Shown here piece after piece: positions 46,567 to 54,544 of a DNA stretch of 64,000 nt (positions are counted from its first letter, which is position 1; each line of letters begins with the position of its first letter). The stretch is from Dermatophilus congolensis. Its GTDB lineage: Bacteria > Actinomycetota > Actinomycetes > Actinomycetales > Dermatophilaceae. Location of the stretch: assembly GCF_900187045.1 (NCBI RefSeq), contig NZ_LT906453.1, positions 620,001-684,000 of the forward strand, read 5' to 3'. The position numbers and the translations under genes were made by a program. The notes under the pieces were generated by a model that ran no database searches, was not told the origin of the DNA, and worked only from the letters and a program-made list of their open reading frames with translations.

Positions 46567-47808
46567 ATGAGCCACAAACGACACATCACCCGACGCACCC
46601 TCATCGCTGGAGCCATGACCCTCGGAGCCAGCCTCACCGGACTAAGCACCGCCACAGCCAACCCACCCAAACCCAGCACCCCAACAAGCCCCCCTCCCGC
46701 GCAAATCGGCCCAGAGTGGACGCTCATCCCCGCCCTGAGCGATAACTTCGCAAACTCCTCCAGCTCCGGCCGCTGGAAACGCGGCCTGTGGTACCCCACC
46801 TCCAAAGCCGGCACCTTCAACGACAACAACGTCACCTTCGCCAACGGCGCCCTACAGCTGAGCGCTAAACGCGAAGGAAACAGCTACTCCTTTGGCGCCG
46901 TCGAATCCACCTTCGACCTACCCGGCGTATGCACACTCGTTGAATTCCGTGCCCGCGCACTTGACCGCCGAGCCAACGTCCTATCCGCAATCTGGCTCCA
47001 ATCCTCCAACCACGACCACGTTGACCGCCTCCTCACCGGCGCCGACCCCCACCCCGAAATCGACATCATGGAGACCTTCTCCTTCTCCCAAATGAACATG
47101 GCCACCCATACGTGGGCATCCACCGGACACATCGCCCACGGAGGAAAAAACTACGAAACAGGCCTGCCCGACATCAGCGCCGCCTACCACACCTACGGAC
47201 TCGAACGCCGCGACGGCAAACTCCGGTTCTACTTCGACCGCAAACTCGCCTGGGAAACCCCAGCCCCCCACCCCTCCATGGCACGCATGTCCCGCCACGC
47301 CGTCCTCAGCCTCGAAGGGCACCTTGGTGCGCCCAACCCCCAATTCCTCCCCGCAGCCTTCCACATCGACTACCTGCGCACCTACTACCACACCGCCACT
47401 ACCCGACCTGACCCAGGAAAATATCGAATCGTCAATGCAGCCAACGGCAACGGCCTGACCGTCAAAAACGGCACCCTCACCGACAAAGCAGGCGCAAAAG
47501 ACACCTTCACCATCGAACGGCTAGAAGACTTCACCTACCACATCCGCCACACCGACAGCGCAACTATGCTCACCCTCCACGACGGCCGAGGACAGATCGG
47601 CGTGCCTGTAGACGCCACCACATACGCCCCCACCACCGTCGACTCCGCTGGAAGCCGGCGCCGCTGGCACATCCACTCCACACCCGGGGGCACCTACAGC
47701 ATCCGCTCCCGATTCAGCGGACTCGCCCTGGCCAACACAAACGGACGCCCCACTCAACAAGAACCAGCCAACGAAAAAAACCAGCACTGGAAACTCGAAC
47801 GCGCCTGA
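46567..47808 (+). CDS. Secreted GH16 glycosidase with C-terminal lectin-like domain
   Basis: The 413-residue protein has a Tat-type signal (KRHITRRTLIAGAMTLG), a Pro/Thr linker and a GH16 beta-jelly-roll at about residues 55-280. The catalytic motif is PEIDIMETF, with nucleophile Glu, Asp and acid/base Glu in the agarase/porphyranase-like spacing. A beta-trefoil-like domain (residues about 290-413, GKYRIVNAANGNGLTVKNG, then NQHWKLERA) resembles ricin-type lectins. It probably cuts a beta-glucan or galactan outside the cell. The ATG follows AGAGGAAC. Confidence 0.88.
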   Translation: MSHKRHITRRTLIAGAMTLGASLTGLSTATANPPKPSTPTSPPPAQIGPEWTLIPALSDNFANSSSSGRWKRGLWYPTSKAGTFNDNNVTFANGALQLSAKREGNSYSFGAVESTFDLPGVCTLVEFRARALDRRANVLSAIWLQSSNHDHVDRLLTGADPHPEIDIMETFSFSQMNMATHTWASTGHIAHGGKNYETGLPDISAAYHTYGLERRDGKLRFYFDRKLAWETPAPHPSMARMSRHAVLSLEGHLGAPNPQFLPAAFHIDYLRTYYHTATTRPDPGKYRIVNAANGNGLTVKNGTLTDKAGAKDTFTIERLEDFTYHIRHTDSATMLTLHDGRGQIGVPVDATTYAPTTVDSAGSRRRWHIHSTPGGTYSIRSRFSGLALANTNGRPTQQEPANEKNQHWKLERA

Positions 47809-47821
47809 GTATCCCCGCTGC

Positions 47822-47853
47822 GGCGCCGATCCTGCATCATCACGATCGGCGCC
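47822..47853 (+). terminator. Hairpin after the GH16 gene
   Basis: GGCGCCGATC (47822-47831) and GATCGGCGCC (47844-47853) pair exactly, 13 bases after the stop. No U-tract follows. Confidence 0.65.
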
Positions 47854-47926
47854 CCCACAGGCGATCCGACGCGCCCTGTCGGCAACACAACAATGCGTTA
47901 CGCCCTGCGCGCCCTACCCTGAATAC

Positions 47927-48472
47927 ATGAGCGACCTCACCGGCATGACCATCGCCATCAACGCAGGCGATACAAACGAGGTACTCGACTTCTACACGCG
48001 CGTATTTGGACGTGGCCCCGACACCGCCCCCATGGATGACTTCCTCGAATGGCAAATCAGCCCTGGAACATGGCTGCAACTCTCCACCGGTCACGACCGT
48101 CCCGGAGCCAACAACGCCCGTGTCCGCCTCGAAGTAGCCGACGTTGAAGCAGCCGCCGAACGCATGCGCACCGCCGAAGTACCCATTGGTGATGTCGTCA
48201 CCGTCCCCGACGTCGTCGCATTCGCAAACTTCTCCGACTACTGGGGAAACGCTCTCGGCTTCTACCAACTCCTCACCCCCCGAAGACTCCTCACCCCCGA
48301 AGAACGCGCGGAACAAGAACGCGAACACGAACAACACCTCGCCGACCTCGCCGCTAACAACGCCGAAGAAGAGGCCAGACCCAGCATCAATACAGACGAA
48401 CGTCTCCCCAGCGTTCCCGACGACGGCTCAGTCATCGGCAAAACAGGACCCACCCCCGGGCGTCTCGAATAA
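47927..48472 (+). CDS. VOC (glyoxalase-fold) family protein
   Basis: The 181-residue protein carries one glyoxalase/bleomycin-resistance fold at about residues 5-120 (MTIAINAGDTNEVLDFYTRVFGRG, VRLEVADVEAAAERM, FSDYWGNALGFYQLL), followed by a charged helix (EERAEQEREHEQHL) and a disordered tail. Usual metal ligands are not all present, so the activity is open. It converges with a PH-domain gene. Confidence 0.78.
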   Translation: MSDLTGMTIAINAGDTNEVLDFYTRVFGRGPDTAPMDDFLEWQISPGTWLQLSTGHDRPGANNARVRLEVADVEAAAERMRTAEVPIGDVVTVPDVVAFANFSDYWGNALGFYQLLTPRRLLTPEERAEQEREHEQHLADLAANNAEEEARPSINTDERLPSVPDDGSVIGKTGPTPGRLE

Positions 48473-48484
48473 CCACACCAAACC

Positions 48485-49342
48485 TCAGCGTTTCCGCCGC
48501 CGCCCGTACTTCTTCAAAACCGGTCCCTCACCCGGCTCAATCTGCTCAAAAACACCAGATCTGCTCTCACCAGAGATAATCGGATCCGACACAACCGGAA
48601 CATCCGGATGAGCCCGCCGAGACCCCGCAGGAACATCGTCCTCACGTGGCACACGCCGCCACTGCGAAGGAACTTCAAACGGCTCAGTAATCGGCTGAGT
48701 TGGCGGAACAATCGGATGCATCGGAGTCACATCCTCATACCCGATCTCAAAAGCAGGGCCATCATCGCCGCCCCCCTCAGCGGCGGGAACACCCTCACCC
48801 GAAACCTGCGAACTCCGATTTTTCTTACCAGAGCCATCACCCATCGACTGCCTGATAATTTTCCGATACAAATCATCAGGCTGAGGCAACGGATGCACAT
48901 GATCAAATGCCTGATCCTGCCCCGGCGTCTCAAACCGGAAATCACCAAATCCCAGCAACCTACCCAGCACCGAACGGTTGTACTTAATATCGGTCACCTT
49001 GCCCAAAGGCATCATGGCCACGCTACGTACCCAAATACCGGTGATAAGTAACAATCGCTGATCAGTGCAGATAAACCACTGCCTCCGCCACTCAAACCAC
49101 CGCCAAGCCCATCGAGCCAACACGGCAAACCACGCCCACCACAGCAAATCACCCGCCGAGGAACTGTTAGTGGCGTTAAACCACACACAGACCAGCAACG
49201 ACAGCACCACCGTGGCAACAGGCTCAGCAATATTCACCCAGTGCATATTCGTGGCAAGAACCACTTCTTCATCATCGAGAAGAAAAGCCGAAGCATGACG
49301 AAGGCCTCGTTCTCGCTGAAGAACCTGCGCCTCAGAGCCCAT
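48485..49342 (-). CDS. Bacterial PH-domain (bPH_2, YdbS-like) membrane protein
   Basis: The 285-residue protein has two membrane helices at about 38-55 and 65-82 and then a bacterial PH domain (EWRRQWFICTDQRLLLITG, GKVTDIKYNRSVLGRLLGFGDFRFET, FDHVHPLPQPDDLYRKI) at about 85-165. The remaining 120 residues are polar and probably disordered. The family is widespread and of unknown function. A 56-residue membrane protein gene ends 15 bases upstream. Confidence 0.82.
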   Translation of the reverse strand: MGSEAQVLQRERGLRHASAFLLDDEEVVLATNMHWVNIAEPVATVVLSLLVCVWFNATNSSSAGDLLWWAWFAVLARWAWRWFEWRRQWFICTDQRLLLITGIWVRSVAMMPLGKVTDIKYNRSVLGRLLGFGDFRFETPGQDQAFDHVHPLPQPDDLYRKIIRQSMGDGSGKKNRSSQVSGEGVPAAEGGGDDGPAFEIGYEDVTPMHPIVPPTQPITEPFEVPSQWRRVPREDDVPAGSRRAHPDVPVVSDPIISGESRSGVFEQIEPGEGPVLKKYGRRRKR

Positions 49343-49357
49343 AACCCAGCCGCGCTA

Positions 49358-49528
49358 TCAGCGACGCATCACACCCTGCAAAAACTCACTCAACGCCCGG
49401 AAACCGTTGATGATGATGTCGAAAAGCGCCCGCACAACTTCGGCGGACTGATTCGGTGAAGTAAAGATCGAATACACAATGAAAATGATGAACAGCCACC
49501 AGAGGACTTTTTTCCAGTCGATGTGCAC
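49358..49528 (-). CDS. Conserved-looking 56-residue membrane protein
   Basis: A GTG at 49528, preceded by AAGGAC, opens a short frame beginning VHIDWKKVLWWLFIIF. It has one transmembrane helix (about residues 8-24), then TSPNQSAEVVRALFDIIING and an amphipathic end LSEFLQGVMRR. The other two frames in this interval give no plausible protein. Similar short proteins of this layout occur next to bPH_2 genes in actinobacteria as far as I recall. It lies upstream of the PH-domain gene in the same direction with a 15-base gap. Confidence 0.7.
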   Translation of the reverse strand: MHIDWKKVLWWLFIIFIVYSIFTSPNQSAEVVRALFDIIINGFRALSEFLQGVMRR

Positions 49529-49765
49529 AGTCGGTCCTTGACTCTCGAGAGGGGTGAGGGAGAGACACTCAACAGCGCCGGCTCAAATACGTAAAAAGCC
49601 GGGCCGAAATTCTTTTCGATATATGCAAACACATAGAAACCTGACAAGACGGGGCGACTCGCCTCACGACAAGGCGCCACCGACATATCAGCGAAATGTC
49701 TCTCTCTGCGGGTCACGGGGTGTTAAAAACAGCGCAAAGAACGCAAAGAATATGTGGAAAACCGG

Positions 49766-50422
49766 TCAGCTGCCGTGATGAACCACCCCGTAAAGACGAT
49801 CACCAGCATCACCGAGACCAGGAACGATATAGCCGTTCTCATCCAACTTCTCATCGATCGCACCCAAGACGATCTTGATATCTGCCTCGCCCTCTGCCTT
49901 AGCGCCATACTCCTTCAACAGCTCCAATCCCTCAGGGGAGCCGATAAGACAGACGCACGTAATGTCTTTGGCGCCACGAGCACGCAGGAAGTCCATCGAC
50001 ATCACCAGCGTGTGTCCCGTCGCTAGCATCGGGTCCACGACAAAAACCTGACGACCCTCAAGGTTTTCAGGCAAACGGTTCGCGTAAGCACTCACATCGA
50101 GCGTTTCCTCATCGCGCACCATCCCAAGGAACCCAACCTCAGCCGTCGGCAGAATGCGCACCATGCCTTCAAGCATCCCCAAACCAGCCCGCAAAATCGG
50201 GACCAGAACAGGCTTAGGATCTGCCAAACGCACACCGATAGTGCTGGTCACAGGGGTATTGATTTCCATCGGAGCTGTCCGGATATGCCGCGTCGCCTCA
50301 TAGGCCAGCAGCGTCACCAGTTCCTCAGCGAGACGACGGAACGTAGGGGAATCAGTACGTCGATCCCTCAAGTAAGTGAGCTTGTGCTTGATGAGCGGGT
50401 GGTCGGCCACGTGTACCTGCAT
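49766..50422 (-). CDS. upp: Uracil phosphoribosyltransferase
   Basis: The 218-residue enzyme salvages uracil to UMP with PRPP. It begins [20 protein letters not shown], has [14 protein letters not shown] and the PRPP loop [11 protein letters not shown], and ends with [11 protein letters not shown], all typical. The start at 50422 is set by homology; the frame continues upstream to 50503 without conservation. It is divergent from tadA. Confidence 0.96.
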   Translation of the reverse strand: MQVHVADHPLIKHKLTYLRDRRTDSPTFRRLAEELVTLLAYEATRHIRTAPMEINTPVTSTIGVRLADPKPVLVPILRAGLGMLEGMVRILPTAEVGFLGMVRDEETLDVSAYANRLPENLEGRQVFVVDPMLATGHTLVMSMDFLRARGAKDITCVCLIGSPEGLELLKEYGAKAEGEADIKIVLGAIDEKLDENGYIVPGLGDAGDRLYGVVHHGS

Positions 50423-50481
50423 GGTCGAAACTGTACGGGGAGTCGACGGTTGGGTGTGAGCTCGGCACGAGAGGGGAAGCC

Positions 50482-50991
50482 ATGAAACCCGAAGAAACCC
50501 CACAACCCGTAGGGGAAGAACCCACAGGTTTCACAGCAGCACTCGCTGACCATGCCGCCATGCGCACAGCCCTAGAACTTGCCCGAAAAGCTGCTGCACA
50601 CAGCGATATTCCAGTTGGTGCTCTCGTCCTGGATCAAAACCAAAAAATCCTCGGACACGGTAGAAACACAAGAGAACTTGAGAAAACCCCGACGGGGCAC
50701 GCCGAAATCGTTGCGCTCACCGCAGCGGCAAAAACAATTAACTCCGGCCGCCTAGACGGATGCACACTCGTGGTCACCCTCGAACCGTGCGTCATGTGCG
50801 CGGGCGCAGCAATGTCAGCCAGAATCGCCCGCATCGTCTTCGGAGCATGGGACGACAAGGCCGGCGCCTGCGGGTCAGTATGGGACTTACCCCGAGACCC
50901 ACGCGCACTACATCGCATCGAAACCATCGGTGGCCTCTACGCCCACGAATGCGCCCACCTCCTCACCACCTTCTTCGAAGCACGACGATGA
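50482..50991 (+). CDS. tadA: tRNA-specific adenosine deaminase
   Basis: The 169-residue enzyme converts A34 to inosine in tRNA-Arg(ACG), which is itself encoded at 44358. The zinc site and catalytic glutamate are in TGHAEIVAL and [19 protein letters not shown] and [17 protein letters not shown] are family stretches. A 20-residue acidic N-terminal extension is present. GAGAGGGGAAG precedes the ATG. tRNA-Ser(CGA) follows 79 bases downstream. Confidence 0.95.
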   Translation: MKPEETPQPVGEEPTGFTAALADHAAMRTALELARKAAAHSDIPVGALVLDQNQKILGHGRNTRELEKTPTGHAEIVALTAAAKTINSGRLDGCTLVVTLEPCVMCAGAAMSARIARIVFGAWDDKAGACGSVWDLPRDPRALHRIETIGGLYAHECAHLLTTFFEARR

Positions 50992-51069
50992 TCCAGCACA
51001 CCCACCACTGGAGAAACCTGAACGCAACGGATTTCGCCGAACGGGGCTCTCTCGTTTAACGTAGTTCGC

Positions 51070-51156
51070 GGTGGCGTGTCCGAGCGGCCGAAGGAGCGCG
51101 CCTCGAAAGCGCGTGAGGGGGCAACTCCTCCGTGGGTTCAAATCCCACCGCCACCG
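51070..51156 (+). tRNA. tRNA-Ser (anticodon CGA)
   Basis: An 87-base class II tRNA. The acceptor is GGTGGCG/CGCCACC, the anticodon stem CGCGC/GCGCG with loop CTCGAAA. CCA is encoded (51157-51159). Confidence 0.97.
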
Positions 51157-51160
51157 CCAT

Positions 51161-51198
51161 AAAAATGAGCCGGTTCCCACAGGAACCGGCTCATTTTT
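51161..51198 (+). terminator. Terminator after tRNA-Ser(CGA)
   Basis: AAAAATGAGCCGGTTCC (51161-51177) and its exact complement ending in T5 (51182-51198) form a 17-bp stem with a four-base loop. Confidence 0.94.
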
Positions 51199-51309
51199 AT
51201 TCCCCTACAAACATCCCACCCGCACCCCCAACCAGCTGCCAAACAACCACGTCGTAGCCTTGGATGCAACACCCCACCACCTCCACACCCTCAACGAACG
51301 GCGGCATGA

Positions 51310-52200
51310 ATGAACAACCAGTCTGAGCAAACACAGACAACAAGCGCCAACACCCCAGCCTGGGCACAAGGACGCCGCACAGTCCACGACGTCCCCACCC
51401 ACCTCGTACCCGCTCTAGTCGTCGCAGACATGGACGGCTCACTCCTAGACAACAACGGCAACATCCCCGACACCTTCTGGAACATCCTCACCAGCATGCG
51501 CGAACGCGGCATCGCTTTCGCCCCCGCCTCTGGACGACAACTTGCCACTCTCCGCGAACTCTTCGCCCCCGCCGGCGACAACCTCTACACCATCGCCGAA
51601 AACGGCGCCTACGTCGTCCACGGCGACGAAGAAATCTCCTCAGTCACCCTCGACCACAACATCGTCACCACCGCCATCAACATCGTGCGAAACACCCACG
51701 AAAAAGGCCACCGCCTCGGCGCCGTCGTCTGCGGAAAACGTTCCGCCTACGTTGAATGGAACCACCAGCCATTCCTCGACCAATGCCGTGTCTACTACGC
51801 CGCCCTCGAACTCGTCGAAGACCTCCACACCATCGACGACGACATCCTCAAAGTAGCCATCTTCGACTTCGGCCCAGCCGAAGAGATCGCCCACCACTTC
51901 GACCCCCTACTCCACACACACCAAGTCGTCATCTCCGGCCCCAACTGGATCGACGTCATGTCCCACGGAGTACACAAAGGACTCGCCGTTCAAGAACTCC
52001 AAAAAACACTCGGAATCGACCGAAAACACACACTCGTATTCGGCGACTACTTCAACGACGCCGACATGCTCGACACCGCCGAGCTCTCCTTCGCTATGGC
52101 CAACGGCCACCCAGAAATCATCCAACGCGCCAACTACATCGCACCCCCCAACACCGAACACGGCACCATCACCGTCCTAGAAACCCTCCTCAACCGCTAA
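51310..52200 (+). CDS. Cof-type HAD-IIB phosphatase
   Basis: The 296-residue protein shows HAD motif I VADMDGSLLDNNG, motif II PASGRQ, the lysine of motif III in HGVHKGLAVQEL and motif IV GDYFNDADML. A C2-type cap lies between. Members dephosphorylate sugar phosphates, nucleotides or flavin precursors; the substrate is unknown. A Gln/Thr-rich stretch of about 20 residues precedes the domain. Confidence 0.9.
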   Translation: MNNQSEQTQTTSANTPAWAQGRRTVHDVPTHLVPALVVADMDGSLLDNNGNIPDTFWNILTSMRERGIAFAPASGRQLATLRELFAPAGDNLYTIAENGAYVVHGDEEISSVTLDHNIVTTAINIVRNTHEKGHRLGAVVCGKRSAYVEWNHQPFLDQCRVYYAALELVEDLHTIDDDILKVAIFDFGPAEEIAHHFDPLLHTHQVVISGPNWIDVMSHGVHKGLAVQELQKTLGIDRKHTLVFGDYFNDADMLDTAELSFAMANGHPEIIQRANYIAPPNTEHGTITVLETLLNR

Positions 52201-52212
52201 AACCATCACAAC

Positions 52213-53466
52213 TCACACCGGATCAACCGGATCCACTCTCCCCACACCACCAACACCACGCCGCGGACACGCAGAAGCCCAATGCCCCACCTGCAAACAC
52301 CGACCACACCGCGGCCCACGCTCCACCGGCAACGCAGGCAACGGCTTACGCACCGGCCGAGCAAACGAACCCGACCCCGGCACAGGCGCCACCGGAGCAG
52401 GCGGCGGAATCAAATCATCAAAATACGTCGGCACCCCCACCGACACCGCCAACGCCCTCAAATGACGCACATGCCCCGACTTCAACACCTCCACATTCGC
52501 AAACGCCGCTTGCCGCACCAACTCCAAAAACCGCTCCAACGTCCCCCGAATCGCCTCTGCCGAAAACCCTGAACGCACTGCCGAACGATTCAACAACCGC
52601 ACCTCATCTGAAACAACACGCCCCCGCGACAACAACGTCACCAACGCATCGGTATACGCCGCAGCCCGCGCATCATGTAGCTCAACAACCCCCACCGACA
52701 TCGAACGCATCACCTGCGTCAACCAGCCATCCACCACCGGTGCAGGCGGCAACGCCGACCGCGGCCTGCCCACGCCCGCCACCGCCTCCCGCGAAACCTC
52801 AGGCAACACCGGCACCGGAAACACCACACGCCCCATCTGCCCCGGCAACAACACACTCGCCACCTCACACACCGCAGCAGCCTCCGCCACAGCAGACCCA
52901 TCCGGCCGATGCCGCGTACCCAACCGCGCCGCCACTGTCCCCAACCGATGATTCGGCGTATCCACGACCAACTGAGACAACCTCCCCAACGACACCGCAG
53001 GCACACTCGGCGCCAACAACCCCGCCCGCAAAAACTCCGCCCGCAACACCTCCTCCACAAACTCCGCGTTATGCGCCACCACCACCGCCCCACCCAACAT
53101 CGCCACCAAAGCCCCCGCCACATCCACAAAACCCGGCGCATCCGCCACCTCCCGAGCACCCAACCCATGCAACGACGAACCACCCACCTCCACACCTGGA
53201 TTCACCACACTCGACCACGCAGACACCTGCCCACCCGGCCCCCCAAAACGCACCACCGCCACCTCAACAACCCGATCCTCATGCGAATTCAACCCCGTCG
53301 TCGCCACCGCAACCGCCGCGAAAGGCCCACCCAACACAAACCCGCCACTGGGCACCCCCACCGCCCGCACCCCATAACCAAAAACACCCCCACCAACACC
53401 ACCACACCAGCCCCCAGCGCCACCAACACCACCAACACACCCCCCAAACAACTCCACAACAAACAC
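52213..53466 (-). CDS. Exonuclease-like protein lacking DEDD residues, with CCHC zinc knuckle
   Basis: The frame encodes 417 residues. About 48-210 follow the DnaQ/RNase T exonuclease fold, but each acidic metal ligand is replaced. Motif I, normally VDVETTGL, reads VAVATTGL. Motif II HNAxFD reads HNAEFV. Motif III, normally HRAxxDA, reads HRPDGSA, keeping only His. A helical region (about 240-350, WLTQVMRSMSVG and RLLNRSAVRSGFS) follows, then CGRCLQVGHWASAC, which fits the CX2CX4HX4C zinc knuckle exactly. It may bind nucleic acid without cutting. The first 40 residues are an odd Gly-rich stretch and the true start may be the GTG near 53370. Confidence 0.72.
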   Translation of the reverse strand: MFVVELFGGCVGGVGGAGGWCGGVGGGVFGYGVRAVGVPSGGFVLGGPFAAVAVATTGLNSHEDRVVEVAVVRFGGPGGQVSAWSSVVNPGVEVGGSSLHGLGAREVADAPGFVDVAGALVAMLGGAVVVAHNAEFVEEVLRAEFLRAGLLAPSVPAVSLGRLSQLVVDTPNHRLGTVAARLGTRHRPDGSAVAEAAAVCEVASVLLPGQMGRVVFPVPVLPEVSREAVAGVGRPRSALPPAPVVDGWLTQVMRSMSVGVVELHDARAAAYTDALVTLLSRGRVVSDEVRLLNRSAVRSGFSAEAIRGTLERFLELVRQAAFANVEVLKSGHVRHLRALAVSVGVPTYFDDLIPPPAPVAPVPGSGSFARPVRKPLPALPVERGPRCGRCLQVGHWASACPRRGVGGVGRVDPVDPV

Positions 53467-53583
53467 TCACCTATCGATCGACCAGCCACACCACCGCCTG
53501 AGACCCACCCCACCGCAAAAACCAACCCAACCCCACCCAACACGGCATCCTGGAATCTGCACGCCAAAAGAAAGGCCAAACAC

Positions 53584-54498
53584 GTGGGAACCACACCCGA
53601 CTACACCGACCGCGCAGCAGGAACCCTCTCAGGAACCCACCTAGGCCTCGTCCTAGGCACCATCACCCACGGCCTCACCCGCACTCAAGCCACCACCACA
53701 CTCAACGACGCCTTCCCTGACTTCACCACCCCCCACCCCACCATCACCGACATCGAAAACCTCGCCACCGCCTACGCAACCCACTCACCACCCCCCACCC
53801 CCACCTCCCACCCACTCCCAACCTGGATACCCATCGCCCTAGCCACAGGACTCACCCACCCCTGCGACCCCATCGAAACCCTGGCAAACCACGTCGGCAA
53901 CCACCTCCCACTCGAACACCGCGGACGCCTCACCTACGCAGCAGCAGCCGCCACAGCCACCCTCATCTCCGCAGCCCTTGAGGGAGCCCCCTGGTCACAA
54001 GCCTTCGCCCTCAGCCTCTCCGCCGCCGACACCATTGAAAACGCCACACCCACCCCCGCGCCCCACCACCAAGCAGGCCCCAGCATCAGCGCCAGACTCA
54101 CCTGGGCACACGCACTAGCCACCAAAGCACCAGAAGCCCCCGCAGACATCATCACCCTCCTCATCGGCACCTCCAACGCACCCCAAGAAACCCTCCCTGC
54201 AGCATGCGCAATCATCGGCATGCTCACCCACAACGACACCCCACCCAACCCAGCCCAAGCCGCACGCACCACAGCCCAACTCGGCGGCGACAGCACCCAC
54301 ACCACCACCCTCGTCGGAGCCATCACCGGCGCCCTTGCCGGACAAAACACCATCCCCACCCCAACCCCAACCCCAACACCCTCAACCACATCACCACCAC
54401 CCGCACCCACCACCTCTGACGCATACGAACCTCCACCCCAAAAAAACCACCACTACCTACGATTAACCACACCCCCAAAAAACAGGGCGACACCGTAA
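53584..54498 (+). CDS. ADP-ribosylglycohydrolase-like protein with altered metal site
   Basis: The 304-residue protein follows the helical DraG fold: RAAGTLSGTHLGLVLGTITHG at the start, RGRLTYAAAAATATLISAALEG in the middle and LPAACAIIGM then AQLGGDSTHTTTLVGAITGALAG near residue 255. The DraG magnesium motif GGDxDT is changed to GGDSTHTT. The first Asp of the usual VGDALG is absent, and I see no DDT motif. It may not hydrolyse ADP-ribose. The tail is Pro/Thr-rich. The GTG at 53584 follows GAAAGG. It is divergent from the exonuclease-like gene and precedes a kinase-like gene by 46 bases. Confidence 0.65.
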   Translation: MGTTPDYTDRAAGTLSGTHLGLVLGTITHGLTRTQATTTLNDAFPDFTTPHPTITDIENLATAYATHSPPPTPTSHPLPTWIPIALATGLTHPCDPIETLANHVGNHLPLEHRGRLTYAAAAATATLISAALEGAPWSQAFALSLSAADTIENATPTPAPHHQAGPSISARLTWAHALATKAPEAPADIITLLIGTSNAPQETLPAACAIIGMLTHNDTPPNPAQAARTTAQLGGDSTHTTTLVGAITGALAGQNTIPTPTPTPTPSTTSPPPAPTTSDAYEPPPQKNHHYLRLTTPPKNRATP

Positions 54499-54544
54499 AC
54501 ACACCGCCTGTACCGCCGGCGCCACCCCGAGGACAGGACACACC

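Noticed and set aside
51756-53501. 581-codon plus-strand frame over the HAD and exonuclease-like genes
   Set aside because: Pro/Thr/Ala/His-only composition; antisense to a better-supported gene for most of its length.
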